This document shows positions 15,836-25,317 of a stretch of 64,000 nt of DNA, one piece after another (the stretch's first letter is position 1; each line of letters begins with the position of its first letter). A program made the translations under genes and the position numbers. The notes beneath the pieces were generated by a model. That model saw only the letters and a program-made list of their open reading frames with translations, had not been told where the DNA came from and ran no database searches. The DNA is taken from contig NZ_MTAW01000121.1 in NCBI RefSeq assembly GCF_002154725.1, positions 1 to 64,000 of the forward strand. The letters are read 5' to 3'. The stretch is from Nostoc sp. 106C. GTDB taxonomy: Bacteria; Cyanobacteriota; Cyanobacteriia; Cyanobacteriales; Nostocaceae.

Positions 15836-17473
15836 ATGAAGTCTAGCTTTGAGTATCTAGAAGACCTGCTTGCGGACAATTATCCAATCATTGCCTGTGA
15901 ATCCCCCCTCCAAGAACGCCACCGCTTCCTCATTCGTATTACTACTTCCTGTCAGCAAGTAGGTAAAAAAGTCTATATATGGAATTTAAGCGAGGACAGT
16001 ATTAAAGAATTAGTCGTCAGCACCGAAAATAATCTTATTTTTCAAGAGTTTCACGACTATAAACCTTCCATCAAACAAAATACAGAAGATTATTTTCAAG
16101 TACTCAATTTTTGGAGGGTTTATTCTGGCACTGGAGTACTAATCGTTGAGAATATTTTTCCTTGGTTAAAAGAAAACATAACTAAAGACACTGAATATGT
16201 TCTTCTATCAGAATGGATTAAGTCGTCGCTAGTTAATCTAAAATTACATACAAATAAAAGTGATAAGACTACCATATTACTAGGAGCCAATGCCGAGTTA
16301 GCCAGCGAAATAGCAGCAGAAATACCCCTTTGGAGTCAAGAATTACCAGATACACAAGAAATTATTGATAATTTAATCAGCAGTAATTTATTTCCTTTAA
16401 TTTATAATGAACAAGACTATTTAGAAATTGCTAACGCTAGTGTTGGTCTGTATATTTCTGATATTATTTCTTGCCTAACCGATATTAGAAAAAATCATGA
16501 CTTAGGAAATTCCAGTGAGATAGCAAAGCTTCTACTAGCAAAAAAAATTCAATTGCTCAACCGCTTGTATGACATCGAATTCTTACCTCCACCAAAAGTC
16601 CAACTTGGTGGGTTAGAACTCATGCAGCAGTCATTCAAAAAGTTCAAGCGATTGCTTACCCCGCGTGCCAAACAATACAATCTGCGCGTACCCAAGGGGA
16701 TTATGCTTGTGGGGCCACCGGGGACGGGAAAATCACACTCAGCAAAAGCCTGTTCCCAAAACATGGGTATTCCCCTCATTATGGTCGATTGGGGCAACTT
16801 TAGAAGTTTTGGCAACCAAGCAGAAATGAAACTCAAACGCTTGTTGCGACTGGCAGATAGGCTCAATCAAGTAATTTTGTATTTCGACGACTTTGATAAA
16901 GGCTTCGCTGGGGATGATGACCTCGCCAAACGGCTGGCTGGTCAGCTATTAACGTGGATGCAAGAGCGCACGTCAGATGTACTAGTCATCGCGTCAGTTA
17001 ACCGCATGGAATGGCTACCACCCGAACTCACCCGTGCTGGACGGTTTGACTATTTATTTAAAGTAGACTTGCCCAATAATGGGGAAAGATATAGTATCTT
17101 CAAACTGCACGCTGCCCGGTTTGACAAACGCTTTCGCAATGGCGGCGACCCCTGGAGTGAAGAACAGTGGCGCAGAATTCTTAAAGCCACCAATCGCTGT
17201 GTAGGTGCAGAAATCCAGACAATTGTAGAACGCGCCGCTAGTACGATATTCTGCGAAACCATAACAGAAGATACCTACTCAGAAAGCCAACTCCCCACAC
17301 TTGAACTAACAATCGAGGCATTACTAGAAGAACGCCGTCAGATTAACCCGCTTGCTATCCGCGAAGCCGATCGAGTCGAATCGATGCGTAACAAAGCTGA
17401 CCAACAAGCTTTACCTAGTAGTCCCCTAGACGAAAGCAAGTTTGCTGTTGGCAACATTGATATTTTCAGCTAG
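15836..17473 (+). CDS. Ycf46-like AAA+ ATPase
   Basis: 545 aa from the ATG at 15836; a TTG 30 bp upstream is the only other option. The N-terminal 240 residues are a RecA-like region as in cyanobacterial Ycf46 (YPIIACESP). The AAA module has Walker A GPPGTGKS (about 293-300), Walker B LYFDDFDK, sensor-1 VIASVNRMEWLPPEL and the arginine finger in RAGRFD. It should act as a hexameric remodelling ATPase; the substrate is unknown. It precedes the conjugation operon, and related AAA genes recur on cyanobacterial plasmids, so a role in plasmid upkeep is plausible. Confidence 0.85.
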   Translation: MKSSFEYLEDLLADNYPIIACESPLQERHRFLIRITTSCQQVGKKVYIWNLSEDSIKELVVSTENNLIFQEFHDYKPSIKQNTEDYFQVLNFWRVYSGTGVLIVENIFPWLKENITKDTEYVLLSEWIKSSLVNLKLHTNKSDKTTILLGANAELASEIAAEIPLWSQELPDTQEIIDNLISSNLFPLIYNEQDYLEIANASVGLYISDIISCLTDIRKNHDLGNSSEIAKLLLAKKIQLLNRLYDIEFLPPPKVQLGGLELMQQSFKKFKRLLTPRAKQYNLRVPKGIMLVGPPGTGKSHSAKACSQNMGIPLIMVDWGNFRSFGNQAEMKLKRLLRLADRLNQVILYFDDFDKGFAGDDDLAKRLAGQLLTWMQERTSDVLVIASVNRMEWLPPELTRAGRFDYLFKVDLPNNGERYSIFKLHAARFDKRFRNGGDPWSEEQWRRILKATNRCVGAEIQTIVERAASTIFCETITEDTYSESQLPTLELTIEALLEERRQINPLAIREADRVESMRNKADQQALPSSPLDESKFAVGNIDIFS

Positions 17474-17597
17474 CACACATCATAAATCAATTCAAAGTTT
17501 CATCATGTTTGGACGAAAGCAAATGTAACCAAAACATTTCAACAGTTCATAATGTTTGCCATTTCTAAACACTTTACTACTTTATTTAGCTAAAACT

Positions 17598-18164
17598 ATG
17601 GAAGTTACAAGACAAACTGCTCAAACCAACATTCAAACTAAACAATCACAAAATCCAGAAAAAAGCCTATTTTTCAAATTCATCAAATTTATCAAATTTG
17701 TTGGGCCAATTGCTGGTTTTACTGCTGCCCTCTCACCCCTACCGCTATACTTTTGGACTCGCCAGCCCCAGTATTTACCTATTGGTGCAACCTTTACCAG
17801 TAACAATCAAACAGTTCAACTCGAATTAGCAGACGATAGAAAAGAATATGCCCACGGACTAAAATTTCGTAATTCGATCCCTGAAAATCACGGAATGTTA
17901 TTTGTCCTCAACAAACCTGAAAAAGTTAAACTTTGGATGAAAGATACGTATATTCCTTTAGATATGATATTTCTCCAAGATGGAGTTATCAAATCAATCG
18001 TAGAAGCAGCTCCCCCTTGCAAAACCAAAACCTGTCCTAAATATGATTCAATTTATCCTGTTAACCAGGTTATTGAATTACCTGCTAACAGTACCAAAAC
18101 CCTCAATCTCAAAGTAGGCAAGAAACTCCTACTCGATTTCAACACAAATAAAACGCAGAATTAG
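17598..18164 (+). CDS. DUF192 protein, membrane-anchored
   Basis: 188 aa from the ATG at 17598. A hydrophobic anchor lies at about residues 32-60. The DUF192 domain follows: ERKxx-type start seen as DDRKEYAHGLKFRNSIPE, then HGMLFVLNKPEKVKLWMKDT, and PLDMIFLQ. DUF192 proteins are small beta-barrel proteins, usually outside the membrane, of unknown biochemistry. It follows the AAA gene by 124 bp and precedes a long hairpin. The upstream TTG frame (from 17556) gives an unlikely Leu-rich start. Confidence 0.85.
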   Translation: MEVTRQTAQTNIQTKQSQNPEKSLFFKFIKFIKFVGPIAGFTAALSPLPLYFWTRQPQYLPIGATFTSNNQTVQLELADDRKEYAHGLKFRNSIPENHGMLFVLNKPEKVKLWMKDTYIPLDMIFLQDGVIKSIVEAAPPCKTKTCPKYDSIYPVNQVIELPANSTKTLNLKVGKKLLLDFNTNKTQN

Positions 18165-18232
18165 TTGACGGAGAGTTGAGCCATCACAACAACCTAGCGG
18201 TAAACAACCGTAATTACGCTACGTCATATATC

Positions 18233-18275
18233 AATGTTTGACCCCCGATATAGGCTATATCGGGGGTCAAACATT
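18233..18275. repeat. Perfect 20-bp inverted repeat with 3-nt loop
   Basis: Left arm 18233-18252 (AATGTTTGACCCCCGATATA) and right arm 18256-18275 are exact complements around GGC. The stem is very stable but has no T-run, so a classic terminator is doubtful. Alternatives are an RNA-stability element, a protein site or a cruciform. It closes the AAA/DUF192 block before the conjugation operon. Confidence 0.85.
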
Positions 18276-18416
18276 ATGAAATCAACCACTGATTTAATTA
18301 TTGGAACTTGTCAAGCAAATTTGTCTGATTTTTTATTGAATGATTTACTGAAAAACATAGTGTCTAAAAATAGAAAATTTTTAGATGATTTCAAGGTTAT
18401 TAATCTCATAAAATAA
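18276..18416 (+). CDS. Possible small protein after the hairpin (46 aa)
   Basis: The ATG at 18276 comes immediately after the perfect inverted repeat and opens 46 codons with a mixed composition (STTDLIIGTCQANLSDFLL). There is no Shine-Dalgarno, since the hairpin occupies its place. It could be a remnant or chance frame; I keep it only as a candidate. Confidence 0.25.
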   Translation: MKSTTDLIIGTCQANLSDFLLNDLLKNIVSKNRKFLDDFKVINLIK

Positions 18417-18536
18417 TTTCACAAGTGAGAAGTTGGAGCAGATATTTACTCCAATCAAAACTTTGGTAAAAAGCAGTAATTCAGCCTTAATTACCCCTAC
18501 AAAGTTTCATCCACTAATTTCTGAAATAATCTTTTT

Positions 18537-19136
18537 ATGAGAACAGACTACGAATCTGATTTTGGTAGCGATCGCATTCCTTCCAACGAAGAATACGGAT
18601 ACCCCGTTTCCACCCGTCGCAAAAAGCGCAACTGGAAAGAAAACGCCAGCATTGCCGGACTGATGGCAGTTGGTACTGGCTTGATGATTGCAGATATCTC
18701 ACTCCACCACATGGTGATGGCATCTCTCGCGTTTGGAACTGGCATCGTAGCGTTACTACCCAAGGAAGCAAACTTACTACTTTCCAACTTTGAGAAGTGG
18801 CAGCGCAAGTATGGCATCAATATTTATACTGTTCTGTTTTGCTTGGTAGGTGTAGTATTTATGTTGGACATTGCCACTGCACCTGCAAATGCCCAGTTCA
18901 TGCAAAACGCAGAGGACTTCTTCACAGAATACTTTACTGGTGTCAATGAAGATATTATTAGGTACGTATTTGCGGTACTGCGCGGTTTGTTCCTAATTTA
19001 CCTGGGTATTGGTCTGATTAGGGTCGTTCAAGCAGCCAGAAACGACGAAGATTGGCAAACGATCGCCCGTACACCAATTATCGTTGCCCTCACAGTTGTA
19101 GTCGGAGACTTGCTTGCAGGACTGGTAACAGGCTGA
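18537..19136 (+). CDS. VirB2-like pilin precursor / T4SS membrane protein
   Basis: 199 aa. The N-terminal 35 residues are charged, then come two hydrophobic spans, then a third (TVLFCLVGVVFMLDIATAP) ending in APANA-Q, a textbook signal-peptidase site. After it is a mature part of about 80 residues with two hydrophobic helices (RYVFAVLRGLFLIYLGIGLI and IIVALTVVVGDLLAGLV) around a short charged loop. That is the layout of VirB2/TrbC pilins. Position first in the operon, before VirB3- and VirB4-like genes, agrees. The long N-terminal region with extra helices is unusual. Confidence 0.65.
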   Translation: MRTDYESDFGSDRIPSNEEYGYPVSTRRKKRNWKENASIAGLMAVGTGLMIADISLHHMVMASLAFGTGIVALLPKEANLLLSNFEKWQRKYGINIYTVLFCLVGVVFMLDIATAPANAQFMQNAEDFFTEYFTGVNEDIIRYVFAVLRGLFLIYLGIGLIRVVQAARNDEDWQTIARTPIIVALTVVVGDLLAGLVTG

Positions 19137-19229
19137 TACGTCACTCGTCAAAAAAGCCACCACGAGTGGCACAATTCCACAAGTGCCACTCATCAAAATT
19201 TCAAAAACTGACTTTTGTCTTTCGTAATA

Positions 19230-19565
19230 ATGGCCAGAGAACGGGAATTTCGTACTGTCAACCGCGTATTAGGAGAACAGCCGCGCCTTGGGCCATTCCC
19301 CGCCGACCAAATTGTTCCCTGGAGTGCGATCGCTCTCATCTCCTACATGGTAGTTAAGGGTTTTATGCAAGCTTCCTGGCTGGCAACCGGAATTGTAACC
19401 GCTTGGGGATGGGCAACTTGGTGGACGGTAAGTTCCAACAAAGCCTTCTTCGGTAAGTTTGTCGGCACGCCCCGCATCACCCGTGGTTACAAACCTTTTG
19501 TTTCTCTCGTTAATCCTTTACAACCTCAATCCCAGAAAAAGCACCAGCTGAAAAAACGCAGATAA
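19230..19565 (+). CDS. VirB3-like T4SS inner-membrane protein
   Basis: 111 aa from the ATG at 19230; the frame extends up to a TTG at 19215. It has a short basic N-terminus (AREREFRTVNRVLGE), two membrane helices (about residues 33-50 and 52-70), and a basic tail ending in KKHQLKKRR. Size, topology and position immediately before the VirB4-like ATPase match VirB3/TrbD. The sequence itself is too divergent to be decisive. Confidence 0.65.
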   Translation: MAREREFRTVNRVLGEQPRLGPFPADQIVPWSAIALISYMVVKGFMQASWLATGIVTAWGWATWWTVSSNKAFFGKFVGTPRITRGYKPFVSLVNPLQPQSQKKHQLKKRR

Positions 19566-19608
19566 AGCTAGCTTTAGTAAAAAATATCACCGAACGAAAA
19601 TACAGGCT

Positions 19609-22437
19609 ATGAGTTCGACCGTCTCCACGAAAACAAAGGACAAAATTGGTAAAAAATCCCTCGATACCGAACAATTAGGTGTTGTCAAAAACCTGACACC
19701 GTTTGAGGATATTACTCATTTAGCCGGGATTGCAAGTATCTCGCTTGCTGGTCGTAGAGATATCGGCGCACTCATTCTCCAGAAAAAAGAAGATATTCAA
19801 ATCAAGTTCTGCTTCGACGTACAAGGAGTCCACCCGTCTTTACCAGAAGAACAGATTATCCCAATTTTTGAAAATATTGAGGGTGGACTCAAAGAACTTC
19901 CCGAACGCGAAACCTTGACAATTCATCTTGGTTCGTTCACTGATGATTTTCTTCGACAGCAGGAACTAAAAAAGATAGAGGATAAATGCAACCTAGAGCA
20001 ACTAACTTTATTAGTGCGATCGGAACGTCTGCGAGCAAGAGAACTCACTAAAGCAGGAACTCGTAAAAATAAGTTTTTACGTTTCTGGTGTACCTATAGT
20101 GTCTTGGCTTCTGAAGACAGTCGCTCAAATGATGCAATTGAAAAAACTATCAAACAATTGCAAAATGCCTGGTTCCAATTTACTGGACAAATTCACAGTG
20201 TTCGGCAAGAACGAATCGAAACAATTTTACGGGATAGTTTTACCTCTGGGTTTCAACGGTGGGAACAACTTTTGACAAACTCGATGGGGCTTTCAGTACG
20301 AGCAGTCACAAGTGAGGAATTATGGTCAATTCTTTGGAGCCAATTTAACCGTAGCGATGCACCCAAAGTTCCCAATCCCCTCATATTAGATGAAGAGGGA
20401 CTTCGAGAAGTTCAAACTAGCGATTTCCACATTCGCCACCTGATGCTGGAGAATGAAAAATCTGTCCCGTTTCTCGATCGCAGCTGGGTAAGACTGCAAG
20501 ACAAGTATATCGGCGTTCTTCAGTTTAGCGAAAAGCCCCAAGGCTGGGTAGACGAATACGCCCAGCTTCGATACCTCTGGGAGGTAATATCCAAAGAAAA
20601 AATCTCCAACACCGAGATTATTTGCCAGCTATCTAAAGCCAACCAGGGACTTGCCAAAACTGCACTTCAACGAATTACCAAACAGTCAATTACCTCCAGC
20701 GCGATGTCTTCAGAGAAGGGGTCAATTGACGTAAAAGCCAATATGAACATCGAGGAGGCAGTTAAGGCACAAGAAACTATCCTCAGAGGCAGTCTCCCCA
20801 TCCATACTGCTGTTGTTTTTTGTGTCCATCGTCACAGCCGTCAAAAACTTGATGAAGCTTGTCAATACCTTTCTAGCTGTTTCTTACGACCTGCTGTAGT
20901 TGAGAGAGAAATCGAGTATACTTGGAAAACATGGTTACAATGTGTACCTGTTGTTTGGGAAAACTTACTTACAAGACCCTTTAACCGTCGCCTCCCATAT
21001 TTCTCATCAGAAGTTCCCGGACTCATGCCAATAGTCAGAACAGCTACGGGAGATAAATCCGGGTTTGAGCTAATTGCTGAAGAAGGAGGAACTCCAGTAC
21101 ATCTTGACTTGTACAAGCAGCACAAAAATCTCGCCATTTTTGGTACTACCCGTGCGGGTAAATCTGTCTTAGTAGCAGGTCTATTAACACCTGCCTTGGC
21201 TCAAAATATTCCTGTAATTGCGCTTGATTATCCCAAACCCGATGGTACTAGCACGTTTACTGACTACACCAAATTTATGGGAGAAGAAGGGGCGTATTTC
21301 GATATTAGTAAAGAGTCGAACAATCTATTTGAATTACCAGATTTAAGGGGATATGATCCTGAAGTTATTAAAGAAAGAATGACCGATTTCAAGGAATTCT
21401 TGAAATCAACATTAATGATAATGGTACTAGGGACAAATCCTGTAGGGGTAAGTCCGACAACGGTATCAAATATTGAAAGTATCATTACAATCACAATTGA
21501 AACTTTTTACAACGATGAAGATATCAAACTTCGGTACAAGCTAGCATTAGAAAATGGATTGGGAACACCTGAATGGGCAGATATTCCCACACTTAAAGAT
21601 TTTTATAATTATTGTTCGCCTGGATTTATCAAACTCGATTCCATTACCAATAATAGTAAAGAAATCCTCGATGCCCTTGACCAAATCAGATTGCGATTAA
21701 AGTTTTGGCTAAATTCACGAGTTGGGCAATCAATCGCCAATCCATCTAGCTTTAAAACTGATGCTCGATTGCTTGTATTCGCATTGCGATCGCTTGGGAG
21801 TGAAGCCGATGCCGCAGTCCTTGCCCTGAGTGCCTATTCCGCAGCCTTACGTAGAGCTTTATCATCTAAAGTATCAATATTTTTCTTAGACGAAGCACCA
21901 ATTTTATTCAATTTTGAGAGCATAGCCGAGCTAATTGGTAGGCTCTGCGCTAACGGTGCAAAAGCAGGTATACGTGTAATTTTATCTGCCCAAGAACCAG
22001 AAAGTATCTTCCAAAGTAAGTCTGCTTCCAAGATATTTGCTAACATCACAACCCGCCTGATCGGTCGGATTCAAACATCGGCAGTTGACCCATTTGTGAA
22101 CAGGTTTAAATATCCTTATGAAATTATCTCGCGTAATAGTACCGAAGCATTCTTCCCAAAACGCGAAAGTATTTATTCACAGTGGTTACTTGACGATAAT
22201 GGCAAACTTACGTTCTGTAGGTATTATCCTGCTTATTGCTTACTTGCAGCAGTAGCAAATAATCCGAATGAGCAAGAATTACGCACTCTATTTCTCAATA
22301 AATATGCCGATAATCCAATGCTGGGTATGGTGAAATTTTCAGAAAGTTACATACAGATGCTTCGAGGAGATGAGTTAAGCCAAGAAGCACAACAATTACT
22401 GGATAACAATAACAATCAGCAATTAAAGTCAGCATAA
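19609..22437 (+). CDS. virB4: VirB4-like conjugation ATPase
   Basis: 942 aa. The C-terminal half is a RecA-like motor with Walker A GTTRAGKS (about 512-519) and Walker B IFFLDEAP (Asp about 761). After Walker B come RLCANGAKAGIRVILSAQEP and a conserved ANITTRLIGRI segment, as in VirB4/TraC/TrbE. The N-terminal half has the family's less conserved docking domain. It powers pilus assembly and substrate transfer at the inner membrane. It is 43 bp after the VirB3-like gene. The usual VirB11 ATPase was not found in this window. Confidence 0.9.
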   Translation: MSSTVSTKTKDKIGKKSLDTEQLGVVKNLTPFEDITHLAGIASISLAGRRDIGALILQKKEDIQIKFCFDVQGVHPSLPEEQIIPIFENIEGGLKELPERETLTIHLGSFTDDFLRQQELKKIEDKCNLEQLTLLVRSERLRARELTKAGTRKNKFLRFWCTYSVLASEDSRSNDAIEKTIKQLQNAWFQFTGQIHSVRQERIETILRDSFTSGFQRWEQLLTNSMGLSVRAVTSEELWSILWSQFNRSDAPKVPNPLILDEEGLREVQTSDFHIRHLMLENEKSVPFLDRSWVRLQDKYIGVLQFSEKPQGWVDEYAQLRYLWEVISKEKISNTEIICQLSKANQGLAKTALQRITKQSITSSAMSSEKGSIDVKANMNIEEAVKAQETILRGSLPIHTAVVFCVHRHSRQKLDEACQYLSSCFLRPAVVEREIEYTWKTWLQCVPVVWENLLTRPFNRRLPYFSSEVPGLMPIVRTATGDKSGFELIAEEGGTPVHLDLYKQHKNLAIFGTTRAGKSVLVAGLLTPALAQNIPVIALDYPKPDGTSTFTDYTKFMGEEGAYFDISKESNNLFELPDLRGYDPEVIKERMTDFKEFLKSTLMIMVLGTNPVGVSPTTVSNIESIITITIETFYNDEDIKLRYKLALENGLGTPEWADIPTLKDFYNYCSPGFIKLDSITNNSKEILDALDQIRLRLKFWLNSRVGQSIANPSSFKTDARLLVFALRSLGSEADAAVLALSAYSAALRRALSSKVSIFFLDEAPILFNFESIAELIGRLCANGAKAGIRVILSAQEPESIFQSKSASKIFANITTRLIGRIQTSAVDPFVNRFKYPYEIISRNSTEAFFPKRESIYSQWLLDDNGKLTFCRYYPAYCLLAAVANNPNEQELRTLFLNKYADNPMLGMVKFSESYIQMLRGDELSQEAQQLLDNNNNQQLKSA

Positions 22438-22549
22438 ATTATAGAAGAAAAGCTAAGAATAATCTGGATTTATAACAGGAATAATTAATACCTCATAAAC
22501 AAGTGGCTTAACTTTGATTGCCACATTGATTATTTTATCCACGAAAAGT

Positions 22550-23281
22550 ATGAAACCAAAATTCAAGTTTACTAAGAAAGGAGTAATAATCGGGTCAATA
22601 ATTGGTCTGGTTACTTTACTCGGTACAGCACCCAGTTATGCCTTTTCAATTGACGACTTCTTCAAGGTTTTAGGGAAATTCAATAACTATTTTGAGGAAA
22701 CCAAAAAGGAACTCACTTCAGGAACTAATAAATGGGGTGGGATGAAAGGCGAAGCTAAAACTGCTATTCAGACTGGCAGTATGGATATGCCAGACCCAGT
22801 AAACTCAGCCGAAAAGCTCAAAGAGCAACTTAAGAGTAAGGGTAACTGGAATGAAAGCAACACAGTTGAAGCTGCGGTCAGTGCAGCTAACGAACTGGAG
22901 AGAGAAACCACCCGCGCCACAATCGCCAGCGTCTTAGGGGAAGTTGGTCAGGAACGTACCAAAAATGAAATAGAAGCAACTGAACAAACTGTAGCTGAGG
23001 CCAAAGAACTCGCAGAATCTGCACAACCAATGGATGCTTCACAAAACATCCTCAAGGTCATTGCTGCCCAAAACTCGCAAATTGTCTCAATGTTGGGTCA
23101 ATCTCGCATTGATGGACTGCAAACACGGCACGATGCCCAACAAACTAACCTAATGCTATCTCAACTTGCCGAACAGGGGGCAAGCGATCGCCGTCGTCAA
23201 AACCTGATGATGGACGGTATTAGCGCCCAGTATATCGAAATCAGTGGGTTTAGCAGTCTCAAAACTACCGCAGGGGAATAA
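22550..23281 (+). CDS. VirB5/TrbJ-like exported protein
   Basis: 243 aa from the ATG at 22550. A clear signal peptide (KFTKKGVIIGSIIGLVTLLG, then APSYA-F) is followed by a long, mainly helical, Glu/Gln/Ala-rich protein. Near the end is SQIVSMLGQSRIDGLQTRHDA, like the Gln-rich coil of TrbJ/VirB5 minor pilus proteins. Its place between the VirB4- and VirB6-like genes supports this. Sequence identity is weak, so the call rests on signal peptide, helical content and order. Confidence 0.6.
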   Translation: MKPKFKFTKKGVIIGSIIGLVTLLGTAPSYAFSIDDFFKVLGKFNNYFEETKKELTSGTNKWGGMKGEAKTAIQTGSMDMPDPVNSAEKLKEQLKSKGNWNESNTVEAAVSAANELERETTRATIASVLGEVGQERTKNEIEATEQTVAEAKELAESAQPMDASQNILKVIAAQNSQIVSMLGQSRIDGLQTRHDAQQTNLMLSQLAEQGASDRRRQNLMMDGISAQYIEISGFSSLKTTAGE

Positions 23282-23351
23282 TTCACCCTAATTAGTTGGT
23301 CATCTCAATTGCAGAGATGACCAATTCTCCATCAGGTACATAATACAGACC

Positions 23352-24503
23352 ATGTTAGAACATCTTGTAATTGCAACCGACCCATTCTTCGGGCAAGACA
23401 TTTTAGAAAATGCGTCAGCTGGAGCGCAACTAGTAGCAGAAGGTTTTAATGAACTTTGGCAGGAAACCCTCAACGGTAACTTGTACGGCTCGATGTGCAA
23501 AGTTGGTCAGTTTTTTGCGATCGCCACACTCACCCTTTTTATGGTTGAGTTAGGCAAAAACTGGATAAATCAAGAAGATATGAAAGCCCTCTCCAGTTTG
23601 ATATGGCCCATTCTGGTTATCGGGCTACTAGCTAACAATGGCACTTTACTCAGAAGTGGAACACTCGCCATCCGGGGATACATTAATACTGTTAATAATG
23701 ACATCCTAGAATTTACTGCTGCCGGAGCCAACCTAGAAGTAGCATTCAACCGCGCAGTCGGCAATATTGCCCTCCAACAGCAAGTAGGGGCGGCAATGGA
23801 AAGATGCCGTTCCATCCCTGGTAACACGCAAGATTCAATCACCTGCTTGCAACAAGCAGAAGCAGAACTTAAAACCTCAGCACCCGATCTATTTAAAGGA
23901 GAAGCCCCCGATAGCGGTAGTTGGGAATTTAACCCACTTCAGGCTTTATCTGATGCTAAAGACGCGCTCGAAAATCTCTCCCCTGGTCAAATCGCCGAAA
24001 AGATTGGCAATACTATCACCAGTACAATCGGTTCAATGATTACCGGATTTGTCGCAGTCATCCTCCTCGCCCTCAATAACGCTTACCAATGGGGTATAGA
24101 ATTCACGATGCTTTTAACTGCCCTACTTGGCCCGTTGGCAATAGGCGGTTCGCTACTCCCCTTTGGCGCAAAACCTATTTTCGCTTGGCTAACTGGTTAT
24201 TTCACCGTTGGAATGGCGAAACTCTGCTTCAACATGATTATTGGTTTGTGCGGACAACTTATCGCTAATTCCGAACAAAATCAACCGATGATATTTCTGC
24301 TTTTTGTTGGGTTAGTTTCTCCTATCCTTGCATCTGCATTAGCCGCAGGTGGTGGAATAGCTGTTTGGACAGGATTAGGTAAAACAGTAGCATTTGGCTC
24401 TGAAATTGCAGCAGGAATCGCTACAGGTGGAGCAAGTACAACTGCTACGGTTGCTGTCAATGCCACCAAATTTGTTAGTTCCAAAATCAAAGTTAAAAAG
24501 TAA
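23352..24503 (+). CDS. VirB6/TrbL-like T4SS channel protein
   Basis: 383 aa. At least six hydrophobic spans are visible, including FFAIATLTLFMVELG, LIWPILVIGLLA, ITGFVAVILLALNNAYQWG and MIFLLFVGLVSPILASALAA. A large periplasmic-like loop holds the Cys of MERCRSIPG and SITCLQQ, which could form a disulphide. Polytopic proteins with a large central loop and a Gly/Ala-rich tail are typical of VirB6/TrbL. It starts 70 bp after the VirB5-like gene. Confidence 0.75.
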   Translation: MLEHLVIATDPFFGQDILENASAGAQLVAEGFNELWQETLNGNLYGSMCKVGQFFAIATLTLFMVELGKNWINQEDMKALSSLIWPILVIGLLANNGTLLRSGTLAIRGYINTVNNDILEFTAAGANLEVAFNRAVGNIALQQQVGAAMERCRSIPGNTQDSITCLQQAEAELKTSAPDLFKGEAPDSGSWEFNPLQALSDAKDALENLSPGQIAEKIGNTITSTIGSMITGFVAVILLALNNAYQWGIEFTMLLTALLGPLAIGGSLLPFGAKPIFAWLTGYFTVGMAKLCFNMIIGLCGQLIANSEQNQPMIFLLFVGLVSPILASALAAGGGIAVWTGLGKTVAFGSEIAAGIATGGASTTATVAVNATKFVSSKIKVKK

Positions 24504-24516
24504 TTAACAAATAATT

Positions 24517-25293
24517 ATGCTTAAACCTAAGTCTAAATCTCAACCAGCTCGGCTCCTCAGTTATGGGCAATCTACCTCCACACCTATTGCAATGGCGATC
24601 GCCGTAACAGCAGGAGGAACTATCTTATCTACCCTATTGCAAATAATAAATATTGGCATGAGTGCTAGCACAAATCATCATGTCAAAGGCATGACGATTG
24701 TTCAACTCCAAGATGGGTCTATTTCACCTGGTAAATTTGCTGCTCCCAACGAACGCGAAGCCGAAACTATCAAACGCTTTATCTCAGATAGCATGATTAA
24801 AATGTTCGGCTGGAACGGAATAATCGAAGCAACAGAGAATGGCGAAAATGTTACTAAACCTGATAGGGGAATAGATATTCAAACAACAAAAAATAGTAGA
24901 AAAAAAATTCCTACTAGAGCCTGGGAAGCTGCATTTGCACTATCTGAAAATCAAGATTTTAGGGCGAATTTTCTCAAGAAATTAGCAGAAATCGTTCCAA
25001 GTGGTGTATTTAACGGTGAAATTCAAGTTTCACTTGTAACTCGCCATATCTCTGAACCCAGAAAAATTAAGGATGGGCAGTGGGAAGTCGATTATATCGC
25101 AACGCTCGTCAGCTTTAATAGGAACGAAAACCAAGGCAAAGGAATCGCCTTTAACAAAACAATTACTGTCGAGGCTGTCGATACTCCCAAGTTACCAAAT
25201 AAGCCAAATGAACTCGATAAGAAAATTTATTTAATACGAGAACCAGGTTTAGAAATTACTCAAATCGTTGATTATAACCTCGGCAAGAAATAA
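24517..25293 (+). CDS. VirB8-like T4SS protein
   Basis: 258 aa, bitopic. A short cytoplasmic N-terminus is followed by one membrane helix (AMAIAVTAGGTILSTLLQII, about residues 26-45) and a periplasmic domain of about 200 residues. The C-terminal part (QWEVDYIATLVSFNRNENQG) looks like the NTF2-like strands of VirB8/TraF. It starts 13 bp after the VirB6-like stop and precedes the VirB10-like gene. Confidence 0.65.
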   Translation: MLKPKSKSQPARLLSYGQSTSTPIAMAIAVTAGGTILSTLLQIINIGMSASTNHHVKGMTIVQLQDGSISPGKFAAPNEREAETIKRFISDSMIKMFGWNGIIEATENGENVTKPDRGIDIQTTKNSRKKIPTRAWEAAFALSENQDFRANFLKKLAEIVPSGVFNGEIQVSLVTRHISEPRKIKDGQWEVDYIATLVSFNRNENQGKGIAFNKTITVEAVDTPKLPNKPNELDKKIYLIREPGLEITQIVDYNLGKK

Positions 25294-25317
25294 AAATCAT
25301 TAATCAAGTATAGAACT

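Noticed and set aside
18234-18416. 60-codon frame starting inside the perfect hairpin
   Set aside because: Its first 14 codons are the inverted repeat itself; only the shorter ATG at 18276 is kept as a weak candidate.
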